A stretch of DNA of 64,000 nt from Trichobilharzia szidati (lineage: Eukaryota > Platyhelminthes > Trematoda > Strigeidida > Schistosomatidae), in the NCBI GenBank assembly GCA_944472155.2, contig OX235273.1, positions 106,290,582 to 106,354,581 of the forward strand, read 5' to 3'. The notes under the pieces were generated by a model. That model searched no databases and was not told where the DNA came from. It saw nothing but the letters and a program-made list of their open reading frames with translations. Positions 21,085-32,552 of this stretch are shown piece after piece. The translations under genes were made by a program, and so were the position numbers. Each line of letters begins with the position of its first letter. Within the stretch, counting starts at the first letter, position 1.

Positions 21085-21500
21085 CACTGTAAGGGTAAAT
21101 TAGTTAACTTAAATCCAGCAGTGAGGAGTACCTGAGAATCAAGTGGAATATTCCCAACAACATGGGATCAGAACTCTGTCCACAACAATCACGCAGCAAT
21201 GCTTCCCACAGACAGCCCAAGATCAGAATCACCTTAATTCACTCAAACAAAATCACTTCGTCATAAAATAACACCTTATCAGTATACACCCATCTACAAA
21301 GAGAAGCATTGAAATTTGAGATTGAACAGGGAGAGAAAGACAAATAATCAGGATCAAGTCAACATATGATATGCAAATGTGAGGAGAGATATATGGAGTC
21401 AAAGAGAGAAAAGCGCGATAATTAAAAAGTTATTTCAAACATCCAAATGTGTATAATTATTGTAACTGGACTGCTCAGGAGGGATCATTCAAACAATTTT
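21085..21500 (+). repeat. dispersed repeat G, uninterrupted copy
   Basis: Matches 34085-34335 (AGTACCTGAGAATCAAGT, CATTCCCAACAAC-type block, AGAATCAC, GAAGCATT) and continues into sequence matching 36180-36350 (GATCAAG..A.CATATGAT, ATCCAAAT..GTATAA). No coding capacity; family unknown. Confidence 0.6.
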
Positions 21501-21599
21501 TCTGATGCGCGCTCTACTAAATTTGAGATAAGATCATGTTAATATCAGTGTCATAAGAAGTAGAAATGTGATGGTGCTGACGAAGTGATGGAACTATGA

Positions 21600-21835
21600 A
21601 GTCGAAAAAGATTTGCATTAAAATAAGTTGGAGGATTTCATCATGAGCTGACATCAGTTAGAGAACCATTGGAATACCTGGGAGTACTGGACAGTCAGCT
21701 GTTTCGTCAGACTAGTTTAGGACTCTTGACCATTACGCACCCACCGAGGTTCGAACCCAGGACCTTCTGGTTACAAGGCGAGCTAGCTCGTAGAACATTA
21801 GGCCACTGGGACCCTATCCAATGATGCTGAGTAAA
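21600..21835 (-). mobile_element. hammerhead SINE, family B
   Basis: Minus strand: GGGTCCCAGTGGCCTAATG, AGAAGGTCCTGGGTTCGAAC, ribozyme 21737-21683, then CCAGGTATTCCAATGGTTCT and CTCATGATGAAATCCTCCAA. Leader is missing or replaced. Confidence 0.8.
21683..21737 (-). ncRNA. hammerhead-like motif, family B (degenerate)
   Basis: Minus strand: TAATGGTCAAGA in place of stem I/core, GTCCTAAACTAGTCTGAC with stem II disrupted, GAAACAGCTGACTGTC with a 4-base insertion in stem III, then CAGTAC. Confidence 0.5.
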
Positions 21836-21866
21836 AGTAGTTTCATTGTGGATTCGGTGACTAAAC

Positions 21867-22600
21867 AGATAATAATAATAATAATCACTTTATTCCACAA
21901 CAATAACAATTTACAGTATGGAATTTTCAGCGTTTCATTTTACATATTGCATTGGTTTAGCTCTTTTTATAATTATATAAATGTATAAAATTTTAAAAAT
22001 ATTGATAGTTAATAGGAAAAAATAAAAAAAAACACCAACAAAATACACCATTTCTAGGTCATAGTGAATAATAAATAAATAATATAACAAATCACACATG
22101 CAATAATATGCATCATTACATTTTATAGTTTAGTTAATGATTTAAAAGTTGTAAAAGTTCTTTTCTGATATTCGTCTCTTCACACAATACTCGTGCCAAA
22201 TATGGTACAGTCGAATTTTTATATTTTGTAGTACGAGCATAAATGTTTATGAAATTTCTTCTGGTCTTACCCGAAGAGATACAAGGAAACAAATGTGAAT
22301 AAAGAGGATGTTCACTATCAGACAAAATAACTTTAGCTAACTGTTTACTAGAATTCATATGCCTATTGACAACAGTGTCGGTTAGTTGAGTCAAAGGGAT
22401 AGCACTGACCCTACTTACAGCCCTCAATGTTCTTCGTAGTATTATATGGTCTTTCTTGAGTAGCCCAGGGAAGAATAATGGAGAACAATAAAGAATAATG
22501 GGCAAAACACATGAATTAATAAATTGTATGAGAAGAGATGTCTTCTGCATGCGGAATTGAGGATCTACAATTGAATTGATCTGGCTCAAGTCTGATTAAA
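21867..22600 (-). pseudogene. CR1-type non-LTR retrotransposon, RT C-terminus and 3' UTR
   Basis: Minus-strand frame 22589-22134 (151 codons): LLIQFINSCVLPIILYCSPL, LKKDHIILRRTLRAVSRVSA, IPLTQLTDTVVNRHM, LAKVILSDSEHPLYSHL, SSGKTRRNFINIYARTTKYK, ending LLQLLNH-stop. This is the thumb/C-terminal region of jockey/CR1-group RTs; the catalytic palm is absent. The 3' UTR follows and ends GTGGAATAAAGTGATTATTA and further ATT units at about 21867-21890. Best open CR1 frame in the window. Confidence 0.8.
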
Positions 22601-23499
22601 TTAGAAATATTGGCAGAAACGTGGTGTTATGAGTGTACTGATACAGAAAACTATCCAGCAACCAGTATTCCCAGCTGGATACCAATCCAGGTTCAGCTGT
22701 TTCATGAAACTCTAACGCCAAAATATTTTATTCTCATCACATATTCCTCTGACTCTTTGCAAATATTGTAATATGAAATATAACAAAAACATAAATTTGA
22801 CATTATTGTAATTATACCGACCGGAATTCTCATAGAGAATTAATTTTTATAGACACTGTCAGATACAGCAAAGATTACTTCCTATTCTACACAAACTGTT
22901 ACTCATTTACTCTGAAATTCCATATTATTTTCTTTTTGATTTCAACTCGTGGAAACCTAATTTTTTCGTTTTAATTTGTATCCTTTTTTATTTCATCCGA
23001 CTTCGTAACCCTTTGATCAAATGATGTTTACTCTCAATGAAACAGTTATAATGTTTAGATAAAGTTCGGCTTACGGGAATTTCCTTTCTACATTTTCAAC
23101 ACTAATTGCTCTGTCTACTCATCTGCTCAACATAATATTAAGGAAATAAATCATATTTATGAAATTTGAACAATTACCATGTATATTAGTCATCCGGGCT
23201 GTAGACTAGTGTGCTAGAAAACTTTAGGAAAATTAAAATAAAGTAGAAAGGCATACCGATTCAGGAATTAGTCGTTCTAATATGAGTAACCAACTAACAA
23301 AGTACCTAATGTCATGCAAAGTATTTCAAATATTTTCTGATTTCCCTAAAAATATCTATCATGTTGGAGAAATTATTGGTGAATCGCAAACCATGTTTTA
23401 AAGAGTGAAAGGTAGAAGGGTTTCTCAATTTTTTTCAACTCTTTTAGGCACACTGTTCCCATATTCTATACAAAATATTGTTTGGAGGTTGGTTAATAG
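22601..23499. other. no recognisable feature
   Basis: AT-rich sequence; no supportable gene. Confidence 0.35.
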
Positions 23500-23620
23500 C
23501 ACAGGAATCCAGGGTGAACAATCCATCGTGTTTGGGGGTTGTCAGCTAGATGTATCTGCGATCCCCCAGTGAGTGAGGATGTTTGCATGGAGACTAGAAT
23601 CTAGCACCTGTCGTTTCAAA
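23500..23620 (-). mobile_element. Sm-alpha-like SINE (family A), decayed
   Basis: Minus strand: GTCTCCATGCAAACATCCTC, CACTGGGGGATCGCAGATAC, then ATCTAG-CTGACAA and CCCTGGATTCC, the order seen at 63700-63790. Ribozyme segment 23551-23504 keeps the CTGA start of the core and part of stem I; the rest is broken. Confidence 0.6.
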
Positions 23621-23654
23621 TGGCTGTTCTCTCTCCTCCCCCTCCTCATTTTTT

Positions 23655-24310
23655 CTTTCTTTTTTACATGAGTTGCCTTGTTCAAAGGAAATCAACTTTG
23701 TTAAATATGCTGACGACCTTACTGTCTCGTTGCCAGTTACTTTCCACACTGACTGTCCTCAACAGAATAGGACAGTGGTCTAAGCTTAATGGTCTTACGT
23801 TAAATCCCTCCAAATGCCAGACAGTTAATGTTATCTTCAGGAATAAACATGATCCTACTGAACTCACTAGTTCACACGACACTTGTAGCTTAGAGTGCAC
23901 TGATATAGGTTAGCATAAAATACCTTGGTATAGTTCTATCCTCTGACCTTTCTTGGTCTCCTCATATTCTGTCTATTTCTTAGAAAATGTTCTGTCTAAC
24001 CTACCATATTAAGAAGTTAAGACAGTCTGGAATCATTCAACCTCTACATTCACATTTTGGTAACTAAGACGTCTTATCTATTGTTCTGTGTTGCTACTCC
24101 TCACCCAACTTAGTCTTTCCTTGACTACTCAAAAAGGTCTATGTCATATTGTGAACGATATTAAAGGTTGTCAGCAAGGCAAGTTGTGTGCCACTAGGTC
24201 AGGTCATTAGTTGACAGATACCTGAACTCATGCGAGAAATAGTCGAAGTCCATATTGTCTGACTCTCAACACCTACCTAATTCATGACTTTCCTCTTGCA
24301 TCTCATCAGA
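23655..24310 (+). pseudogene. CR1-type retrotransposon, RT palm remnant
   Basis: Three frames together follow a CR1-group RT: EINFVKYADDLTVSLPVTF with the catalytic YADDL (KYADDL at 23703-23720), then a frame change to NRIGQWSKLNGLTLNPSKCQ, VNVIFRNKHDPTELTSS, then IKYLGIVLSSDLSWSPHILS and LTYHIKKLRQSGIIQPL up to about 24060, continuing in worn form. No 3' tail; it meets a minus-strand CR1 at about 24315. Confidence 0.8.
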
Positions 24311-24314
24311 TAGG

Positions 24315-25135
24315 ACTAGAAATTACAATAATAATAATAACAGTGAGTTTGTTTCAAACAGTATTGTCAATTCAGTTTGGAAATTTTAGCATGTTATAGA
24401 GTATTGAATCTAATGTTCTGTTGATATAGTATAGTGATAGGAAATACATAAAATAGCAGATATAACACAACTCAAATGATGTTCACACTTATGAAAAAAT
24501 TAACAAATAAAAAAAACGAGAGGATTTTAAATATAAGAAGTACAATAACAATAAAGCGTGTTGTTATAAAGGTGGAGGAAACGGTTTATTTACTAGTACA
24601 AAGTAGGTTAGTTAGTTAATGCCTGACACTATTTCTATCACATAAACTGCGTGCCAAATATGGTACAGTGGAATTTGTATACTTAGACGTACGTGCATAA
24701 AGTCTTCTGAAAAGACTTCTTGTTTTACCAGAGGAGACACAAGAATGGAGCTACGAGTAAGGTTGATACTCACACTCTGACAAAATTCCTTTAGCAAATT
24801 TGTTGCATGAAAACATGAGCCTATCAATAATGACGATGTCAACGATATGGCCCAATGGGATACCACTGGGTCTATCGACTGATAGTCTTCAGAGTTCTAC
24901 GAAGTGTGACATAGTCTTTTTTAAGCAATCTAGGAAAGAATAAGGGTGACCAGTGAAGAAAAATAGGTAAGATGAACGAGTTGAGAAACTGTAAGAGGAG
25001 GGGTTGAGTTATGCTGCTGTTGTTGTTGCTGCTACTCAGTAAATTAGATGCAATACTGAACAAAGTGCTGATAATTCCACACTGTTTCGTGAGTACTGTT
25101 TTGGAATACAGCAAATTATCAATATCATTATTTGG
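24315..25135 (-). pseudogene. CR1-type retrotransposon, RT C-terminus and 3' UTR
   Basis: Minus strand 25114-24872 is open and reads ITQPLLLQFLNSFILPIFLH, FPRLLKKDYVTLRRTLKTIS; the rest of the C-terminal domain (24870-24620) is out of frame. The 3' UTR follows and stops near a TTATTATTATTATTG at 24320-24336, before the usual GGAATAAAGT end, so the 3' terminus is atypical. Confidence 0.75.
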
Positions 25136-25865
25136 GCCACAACAGCGAAATCTTGTCTAACGCGTATCGATTTTTATTTATTTGTTTGAAGTCAATTCTA
25201 TGTCTAGTCAGCAAATGATGACATGTTATTCAACTTTCGCATGCATCATCAATTGCTACTTTCTTAATACTTATTAAAGTAGGTGTGATAAATGCCCAGA
25301 AAAATAAATTAACATACTTTTTTGAAAAATAAATGTGTCATTCACAGTATGGTGGTGTTATAGAGACAATGTGTGTCAACGGAATGTTATTCTCACATGT
25401 TCTCACTGTTCAATTCAGCATTAACAACATAATACGATATATCTATTTGTACATTGTGTTTGATGCTAGAGTCAGAATACCTTTCCCGCGGTTATATACT
25501 GCATTCACAACAGAATACTATGTATATTTGAACATTCTATCTCATGTCGTTTGAGGTAAACCGAAATCACGCGCTCAGTGATATATATTTATGAAAAATA
25601 TACCTTGGCTTCTGTGTCTTGCGTTCGGTTGTTATACTACTTTTAAATTCTTTCCAGTAGTGCATATCATACTACTTATAGGAATCTGAAATATTTCCAC
25701 AAATATAATCATTCAGATACGTGTTAACGTTATCAACACTGAAATGAAGTGACGAAAATCTAACTGCTGATTTACAGCTACGCTGCGTACCTTTAAGGAT
25801 CTACACTGAATATTTATACTCCACCAAATCTGTCAAGAGGTCACTTACTCGCCAATGACATTGAC
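25136..25865. other. no recognisable feature
   Basis: AT-rich sequence without a supportable gene. Confidence 0.35.
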
Positions 25866-26153
25866 TTGAGGTTGCACCAAACATATACATATCACGAATT
25901 AGAAGATGTTGAAATTCATGGACCATTGCAATGGGTCTCAATGGCTTAACTGTGTACGAGCTCCTCTTTAAACCTAGAGGCCTGAATTCAAACCCCGGTG
26001 GTGGGTACTTACTGCTGAAGGGTCCCAAAACTAGGACGACACAGTACTGCCAAGCTTTCCAGTGGTTCTCTAACTGATATCAGCCAGTAATGAATCGTGT
26101 AACTAATCAAATCCCTGCAAACCAACACTTGATTATTATTATTATTATTATTG
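25866..26153 (+). mobile_element. hammerhead SINE, family B
   Basis: Leader GTTGAAATTCATGGACCATT, head with GGGTCTCAATGGCTTAAC, box-B region TTCAAACCCCGG, ribozyme 26005-26050, 3' half TCCAGTGGTTCTCTAACTGA, and end AAATCCCTGCAAACCAACAC followed by TTGATTATTATTATTATTAT. The ATT tail is at 26134-26152. Confidence 0.75.
26005..26050 (+). ncRNA. hammerhead-like motif, family B, C3 retained
   Basis: TTACTG, core CTGAAGG, stem II GTCC-CAAAACTA-GGAC, GACA (from GAAA), CAGTACTGCC. Stem II is good; A14 and stem III have changed. Confidence 0.55.
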
Positions 26154-26290
26154 AATTAGTTGTGTTCTCCCTGCGCTGAATATGTTGTCTAGAAGGACGA
26201 CGAAAGCCCAGCAATTAAATCAGCCAGCACAGAAAACATAGTTAAGTTAATATCATCCACTTGAGCTACAAATCTTTATTATTATTATTG
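26154..26290 (+). repeat. dispersed repeat E with hammerhead-like core, copy 3
   Basis: TGCG, CTGAATA, TGTTGTC-TAGAAG-GACGAC, GAAAG, then a changed segment and AACATAG...ATATCATCCACTTGAGC. It ends at TTATTATTATTATTG (26276-26290), so this family too may end in an ATT microsatellite. Confidence 0.5.
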
Positions 26291-26571
26291 TATTTAAAAG
26301 ACCGGCATTCGGCCTTAATCGAGACACGAGACTAAAGTGATTGTGGAATTGAAAATTAATCATTGTAATGTGTGACATGAGTTACTCAGCCTGGTGAACA
26401 CACTGTAAACGCGACTGGAAAACTCAGTCACCATAGAACACTAAAGAATAAACGAATAACATCTCTTACCCCCTACTAACTACTAAAATGCATCCATTAA
26501 AATCGCAGATGTGATCAATGCTGGACGAGAGAAATTAGTATTTAGCAGCCAATAGCTGAATGATCAATGAG
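26291..26571. other. sequence hosting an RTE insertion
   Basis: No family recognised. It continues after the RTE insertion at 26933 because the same 15 bases flank the insert. Confidence 0.4.
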
Positions 26572-26932
26572 CTCACCTCATCCAGTATTATTATTATTGT
26601 TTCCTTTCATTCCTAGAGGAACATAGGGCTTCAGCCGTGCGTCTCCATTGCGTTTGGTTCTCCGCTACAGTCTTCACCTGGCTCCAAATCTGCCCACACG
26701 TTTTCATCTCCTCTTCACATGACCTACTCCAAGTCACCCTCACAATGACGACCAATCCGTCACTTCCCTTTCAGGTTCCACTCGAGGGCTTGTTTAGTGA
26801 TATCACTTGATGGTTTCCTCAGAGTATGGTCAATCCATCTCCATTTCTTCCTGCCTATTTGTTTCACAATCGATTCGTGGTTGGTTCGCTCTCAGAGATC
26901 TCTATTGCTGATCTTTTCTCACCTCATCCAGT
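26572..26932 (-). mobile_element. RTE insertion with 15-bp target-site duplication
   Basis: CTCACCTCATCCAGT occurs at 26572-26586 and 26918-26932. The insert 26587-26917 is a minus-strand, 5'-truncated RTE 3' end: it begins (in plus coordinates) with ATTATTATTATTGTTTCCTT and the reverse of the terminal motif, and covers the TWSQVKTLAENR and EEMK coding blocks. Near-intact relative to 49500-49830, so probably one of the younger insertions. Confidence 0.85.
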
Positions 26933-27730
26933 GAATGTCCTAATTTTGATTATCAACAGAAGCGCATATATACACACTGTTGAAGACTTCCTAACTAGAA
27001 GAAAACGGCTATCCATTACTTCCTGTTGATCTTTAATGATTTTTCTTAAATTGTTATCATCAATTCATTTATAAAAATGAAAGACCCTAAGTAAGAACGG
27101 CTTAATCTGATTTTTAGATAAACAGTAGAGAAAAAGAGATCTGAAAAAGTGTTGTATACAACCTGCATAACAATCAGTAAGATCCGTGAAACACACCGTT
27201 CTCTGTTAATTTGGTTTGCTTTTTTTCTCTCCTATTCAGTGTAATAATTTCTCTCCTTGCAATTACACTATGAATATAATTAACTCTGACTATCATTCAT
27301 CTAGAGTCAGTAATTAGCAAACCAATATACGTACACATGATTATCTGTTCATTCTAATATAGAAATTTAACTATAGCCAACGTTATTTTCGCTTCTCTCA
27401 CTCCCTCTCTCTATCGGTTTACCTTACCTAATTACTGATAAATTCTATCTCTCTTTTTTTCAGATTAAAAAGAAAATATTTATCAGTTTAAAAGAAAACA
27501 ATGAATTAGGGTAAACAATTATTTTTTTCTCCTAGCTGACTGTCCTTAAATTATTTCCCTTTGCCTAGATAAAATACAAATTTTGCGGAAAATAGTTAAC
27601 AAGAAAACAAGTAAGGGGAAGAGAGATGATCGTTTGTAGACAATCGTCATGTTAGTGCTTCTTTGAGAGGTTAAAACAAAAACACTGGCGAAAAGGACGA
27701 CATTTAAGGGTATGAAAAAGTAAAGACTAG
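26933..27730. other. no recognisable feature
   Basis: AT-rich sequence without a supportable gene. Confidence 0.35.
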
Positions 27731-28562
27731 GTCATACTTTGTAGAACTCTGAAAACTGTCAGTCAGTAGGCCGAGTGATATGCTATCCCATTGGGCAGTA
27801 GCGTTGACGTCGTCATTATTGATAGGCACTTGATTTCATGAAACAAATTTGCTGAAGGAATTTTGTCAGAGTGTGAGCACCCACTCTACCAGCAGCTCCA
27901 AACTTGTGTTTCCTCAGGTAAAACAAGAAGTCTTTTCAGAAGACTTTATGCACGTACGTCTAAGTATAAAAGTTACACTATAGCATATTTAGCACGTAAT
28001 TTATGTGATAGAAATAGTGTTAGGCATGAACTAACTAACCTTCTTTACACTACTATCACTAAATAAACCATTTCCTCCACCCTTATAACATCAAACTTTA
28101 TTGTTATTGTATTTCTTAAATTTATAATCCTCTCAATTTTTTGTTTTGTTTATTTTTTCTCAAAAGTGTGAACATCATTTAAGCTGTTTTGTAAGTGTTA
28201 ATTTTGTATTTCCCGTCAATATACTCTATCAACAGGACATTAAACCCATAATCTATAAGATGCTAAAACATTCCCAAACTGAATCGACAATACTGTTTGA
28301 AACAAACTCCCTGTTACTATTGTAATATTTAATATTCTCATTTTCTGCTTCAAATAATTTTGACTTAATATCGTAAATGTGAACAAATTCGTCTGAATAA
28401 TTTTGTTTTAATCTTTAATTTTGTTTATATTTTGAGAATATCAGATGCAATAGTGTGACAAATGTTGAGAATTGCATTCTGTATTATGAGTACTGTATTG
28501 GATTAAAGTAGATTATTATTATTATTGTTATTATTATTATTTTTATTATTATTATTATTATC
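27731..28562 (+). pseudogene. CR1-type retrotransposon, RT C-terminus and complete 3' UTR
   Basis: The plus strand reads LLTVSR-like and PIGQ blocks in broken frames, then 27863-28066 open with SECEHPLYQQLQTCVSSGKT, RRLYARTSKYKSYTIAYLAR and a stop. The 3' UTR runs to AAATGTTGAGAATTGCATTC, GTACTGTATTGGATTAAAGT and a (ATT)n tract at 28512-28562. 5' truncated; palm absent. Confidence 0.8.
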
Positions 28563-28759
28563 ACACTTTAGTGTATACTTAACTCAAATTGATGACTTCA
28601 ACTTTTGGCATTAGCAGAAAGAGTGACACGAAAAAACTACAAATATCGTAGAATAACTGAGCCATTTTTATGCTAATTACATAGTAATTCTTAAATTTCA
28701 CGTTTAACGCTATCTTTATCATATGGAATGTGGGCTGGTGAGCTTTTTAAGTTGGTTGT
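28563..28759. other. no recognisable feature
   Basis: AT-rich spacer between CR1 fragments. Confidence 0.35.
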
Positions 28760-29177
28760 GTGGCTGAGTATATATTCTTTTATGATGACTTCTTTTCAAG
28801 TCTGATGAGAACCAGCTTACTAAGTGACACACAACTTGTCCTCCTGACAAGCTTTAATGCTCTTCTCAATATAACATAAACGTTTTTGAGTAGCCCAGGA
28901 AAGAATAAGGTGAGGGGGAGCAATAGATAACAGTAGGTAAGATGCAGGAGTTACCAAAATGTAACAATAAAGGTTGAATGACTCCAGACTTTCTTGACTT
29001 CTTAATGTGGTAAGTTAGACAGAAGATTTTCTAGGAAATAGACAGGATATGCGGAGACCAAGAAATGTCAGAGGATAGAACTGTACCACTATTTTGACAA
29101 ATGTTGAGAATTCCATTGTGTATTATAAGTACTGTTTTTGGAATAAAGTAGTTTTTTATCATTATTATTAAGAATAC
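28760..29177. pseudogene. CR1 insertion with 5' inversion
   Basis: 29094-28760 reads, on the minus strand, the RT segment SSDISWSPHILSIS, LTYHIKK, GVIQPLLLHFGNSCILPTV. It is directly joined at 29095 to the plus-strand CR1 3' end (AAATGTTGAGAATTCCATTG, GTACTGTTTTTGGAATAAAG) with an ATT-containing tail to 29177. An internal segment inverted next to a sense 3' end is the structure left by twin priming in LINE insertions. Confidence 0.7.
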
Positions 29178-29670
29178 CTATTCAGGTGCCATGGAACGAT
29201 AAACAGTGATGTGTTAGAATTCCCGCACCTGTGGATTATAAATCATTTAGCGAGGGGATACAGTGATTTCGAAGAAATCACATTGGTTTTCTGATTTAGA
29301 TTTCGTGACGAATCAATATCAACTGGAGATCCCTGAAAATCAGGGATTCTTATTTTGAGATGTTTCAGCAGTGCATATCCATGAATTCAGCATCAAGACC
29401 TTCAGATTACTAGGCTTTACTCATCCAATAACTTGGGATGGAACTGAATCATCCATGAATTCCAGCGTCTGTTAATTCAAGATATAGAGTTACTATCAAC
29501 TGATGCCTTCTTGACGTGGTGGACTCCACTACTGACTACTTCTCAGTGTAGCTTGACAACATCCATTTGATGAACAACAATAAAATCTAATCGACGTTGG
29601 TTTGATACGAAATCTGTATTTAAAAAAATAGTCTAGACTCCTATATTAAACCTATAATCCAAATATTAGT
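29178..29670. other. no recognisable feature
   Basis: AT-rich sequence; no supportable gene or repeat match. Confidence 0.35.
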
Positions 29671-30497
29671 AATATTCTTATTATTATTCATTCCTGGTGT
29701 TCAGAACAGAAGATAGAGAGAGATCCAGTTGTACATCTCCATTCCACTTGTTTCACTGATATGACTTTCAATTGGCTGTGCGACCAATCTTCAGGCTTTC
29801 ATTTATTTCTTATTCGACTTCAAGAATGTCATCCCATTAGGGATACTCTCAAGAGCTTATCTGCCATGTAATGTCACTTCGAAGTGTCCTCAGAGTATTT
29901 CCAACCTACCTCCATTTTCTTCATCATATCTTTGTGGGGTGGGCAGGATAGGGAGTTGTTCGATGCATTACCAGTGTTTTTTATTATTATACAAAAGACA
30001 AGTAGTTCAGCAAAGAGTCTCTTTTCGGCGAATTCATTTTCAAAGCTGTACAATCGCAAATATATTTGCTTATCGTTTGATGAGAGGTGTTTTTGATAAA
30101 AAAATATCAGCAACAACTTGCTGGGTATCCTACCGGTGATACTAGCAATATCTGAAGCACACAGAAGTGTTGAAAATTAGTATCTCATCCATCGTGCTAA
30201 CAACTGGGGATCTCCAAATTGATTTAACATTACTGAGCGTCTGTTTTCCTTTCGCGATCCCCGCCCATTTCTCCTGCATTTGAAGCGATGCTTTTTAGGC
30301 AAGTGAAAGAAATAACTTCATTTAGATTTCTGTTGGTTAAGTGGCTTTGGGGCGGCCATCTTCCCTACGTTTAATTGAAATCCTGTCTTAGTCGCCTCTT
30401 CTACTAGCTTATTTCTCTTTGCTTGTAGTACATGAGACGTGAAACACAAATCAATCATGAAGTCCTGATCTTCTAGGGTCTTTTTGTCAGCATAGCG
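29671..30497 (-). pseudogene. RTE-type retrotransposon, palm edge to 3' tail
   Basis: Minus strand: near 30480 the frame carries KKTLEDQDFMIDLCFTSHVL (the TLEDLDFADDLC block with both catalytic Asp lost or altered), then KLVEEATKTGFQLNVGKM; the rest is broken, and the 3' end lies at 29680-29710 (TTATTATTATTCATTCCTGG in plus coordinates). It stops exactly where a plus-strand PLE begins. Confidence 0.75.
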
Positions 30498-31770
30498 CAT
30501 GTGGTCACCGATATCCCCGGTCGTGGCAGATATATTCATGGATAGGTGGGAAAACATAGCGATTGAAACTCTCAGCCCCAACCCAAAAGTATGTTGGAGG
30601 GGTGTAGATGACACACTCACTGTACTTAGAACAAAGGATATCGATAGATTTTTCGAATACATTAACTCAGATGTGGAGGCAATTCAATTCACTTATGATG
30701 AACTGGAAATTCAGGAAGGGGAACTTCCAATGTTAAATTGTAGCTTAAAAAGGAAAGGAGATTGGAAGTTAAACACTATTGTTTACAGGAAACCCACACA
30801 TTCATACGGATATTTGAACTTTCGATCATCCCATTCTATGTCGGTAAAAATACGGTTGGTGAAATGTTTAGGTGATACAGCATAGAAACTAAGTAGTACC
30901 AAGGAAAATATAAGACATGAAGTGAGGCATATGAGAGAAGCTTTGAAACTTAATAATTTCCCTGATGCATTAGTCAGAAGGTATGTTGGGAAATGTGAAA
31001 ATAAAATAAGTAATGATAGTAGTGATAGTGATAATAATGACGATATGCATATCAAGCATGTATGCACAGAATAATGACAACAGCAACAATAAGGAATCTA
31101 AATTATCAGTAGTAATTCCATACAAGGAAAGAACCTCGGTAACCACCTTACGCAGAATTCTTAACAAGGCACGAATAAAGGTGGCTGGAACTGAAACCCA
31201 TAAACTCACTTAGAAATAAGCTTTGTCGGTGAACAGATCCTGAGGGCCCAATGAAACAAAATAGTTTAGTTTATCTAATACCCTGCTTACAATGATTGTC
31301 AGGTCAAATACATAGATCAAAGTAGTAGAACAGGGCAGTCGGACTAACCGAGCATAAAACCTAGCAAAATCTAGATTGGTTGACCCGAATAAGATAAGAA
31401 ATCTAGAGAATAGTTCAACTGTAGCACCTACTGCATGCAATTAACACAGCAATACAATAGGATGAGATAAGATGACAGTTTTAAAATCTAATGTCACAGA
31501 GTATTTGGAGAGATTGATAACAGAAGCTTTATTTATCGAATCAACTGCAAATACGTGTAATAGGAATGATTCAACACCTGTCCAGTCGGACATCTGAAAA
31601 ATTCTACTACTCCAACGACGACAAATAGGAGAGAACAAAGAAAACTATAGAACGCAAGTTTCGAAGTCATATGATTAAAATTGATATGATTATGAACGAT
31701 AAATTTTGTTCGAAACTTCGTCATCTAGTAAATAATACTGTTTCACTGTGTGATACATCTAATAAACAAA
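30498..31770 (+). pseudogene. Penelope-like element: RT, linker and C-terminal end
   Basis: Open frame 30499-30885: SPISPVVADIFMDRWE (RT GSPLGPVLADIF block), RGVDDTLTVLR (catalytic VDDT), QFTYDELEIQEGELPMLNC, TIVYRKPTHSYGYLNFRSSH. A stop at 30883 is followed in the same or nearby frames by ENIRHEVRHMREALKLNNFP, a poly-Ser/Asp/Asn tract, VVIPYKERTSVTTLRRILNK, then out-of-frame TDPEGPMKQN and VYLIPC, and the C-terminal ERLITEALFIES block at 31510-31570. The 3' region to about 31770 (TTGTTCGAAACTTCGTCATC) matches the ends of the PLE at 46330-47545. The nuclease core is too decayed to read. Confidence 0.85.
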
Positions 31771-32308
31771 CTAATATGGAATAGCGTATGTCCGTTTTCT
31801 CCCTCTTCATGTTCTAAGGCGTAATCCATGATAATAATAACATGTAATTTTAACAGGTTAAACAAGGTATTCGGAAATCGAAATGTTCCACCTTACACTT
31901 ATCTACCTGGCTTATCGCTAGGCATAATTTTGTGAAATCCTCATCCCCTTACTCTAAATGAATGCTTCTTAAAGATGCATTTGACGTGCGCCATTTACTT
32001 TCATCGGTAAGAATTCGATTGTTCTTATAATTTAAACAACTTATTAAATAGCATTAATTACTAACAATACTTTACAGATTACTTGCTTCCAATAATTGTT
32101 GAAGGAATAGAAGTATTATTCGTTGAGAAGAGGTTTAATTCTAAGACAGGAATATTGGGAAAAGAATATTCTTCTCGATGAATGTTTCGTCAGTTTCTTC
32201 TGTTATATACACATACATGATGCAACATTAATATTTTTCAAACAATATCGAGTTATCACCATGAGTAGATTTATAGCTCAAAATCATGTGTTAGTGAGAG
32301 TATGCTAA
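31771..32308. other. no recognisable feature
   Basis: AT-rich; one 61-codon plus-strand frame (32123-32308) without recognisable content. Confidence 0.35.
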
Positions 32309-32345
32309 TTATTATTATTGTATCCTTTAATTCCTACAGTACTAA
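32309..32345 (-). repeat. minimal RTE 3' terminus
   Basis: ATTATTATTATTGTATCCTT and AATTCCTACAGTA, the reverse of the RTE terminal motif and its (AAT)n tail, with nothing further inside the element: an extremely 5'-truncated insertion. Confidence 0.5.
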
Positions 32346-32552
32346 ATTTAATATTAAATAAAATAAAGAAGAAAATTTATGTAACAATCGAAAAATAACA
32401 CAATCTTACCTAGCTGTACGAGTTTCTTCCGAACAACTAACGATTATTCCGAATGACATCGCACTTTAGACCCTCGAGTGGAATCCAAACGGGAAGTGAC
32501 GAGTGGGTCGTCGTAGAGTGACATGGAGGAGATTGTGTCAGGAAGAGATTAG

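Noticed and set aside
26134..26152. (ATT)n tracts as independent microsatellites
   Set aside because: Most ATT/AAT tracts in the window sit at the 3' ends of RTE, CR1 or SINE copies and are best read as element tails.
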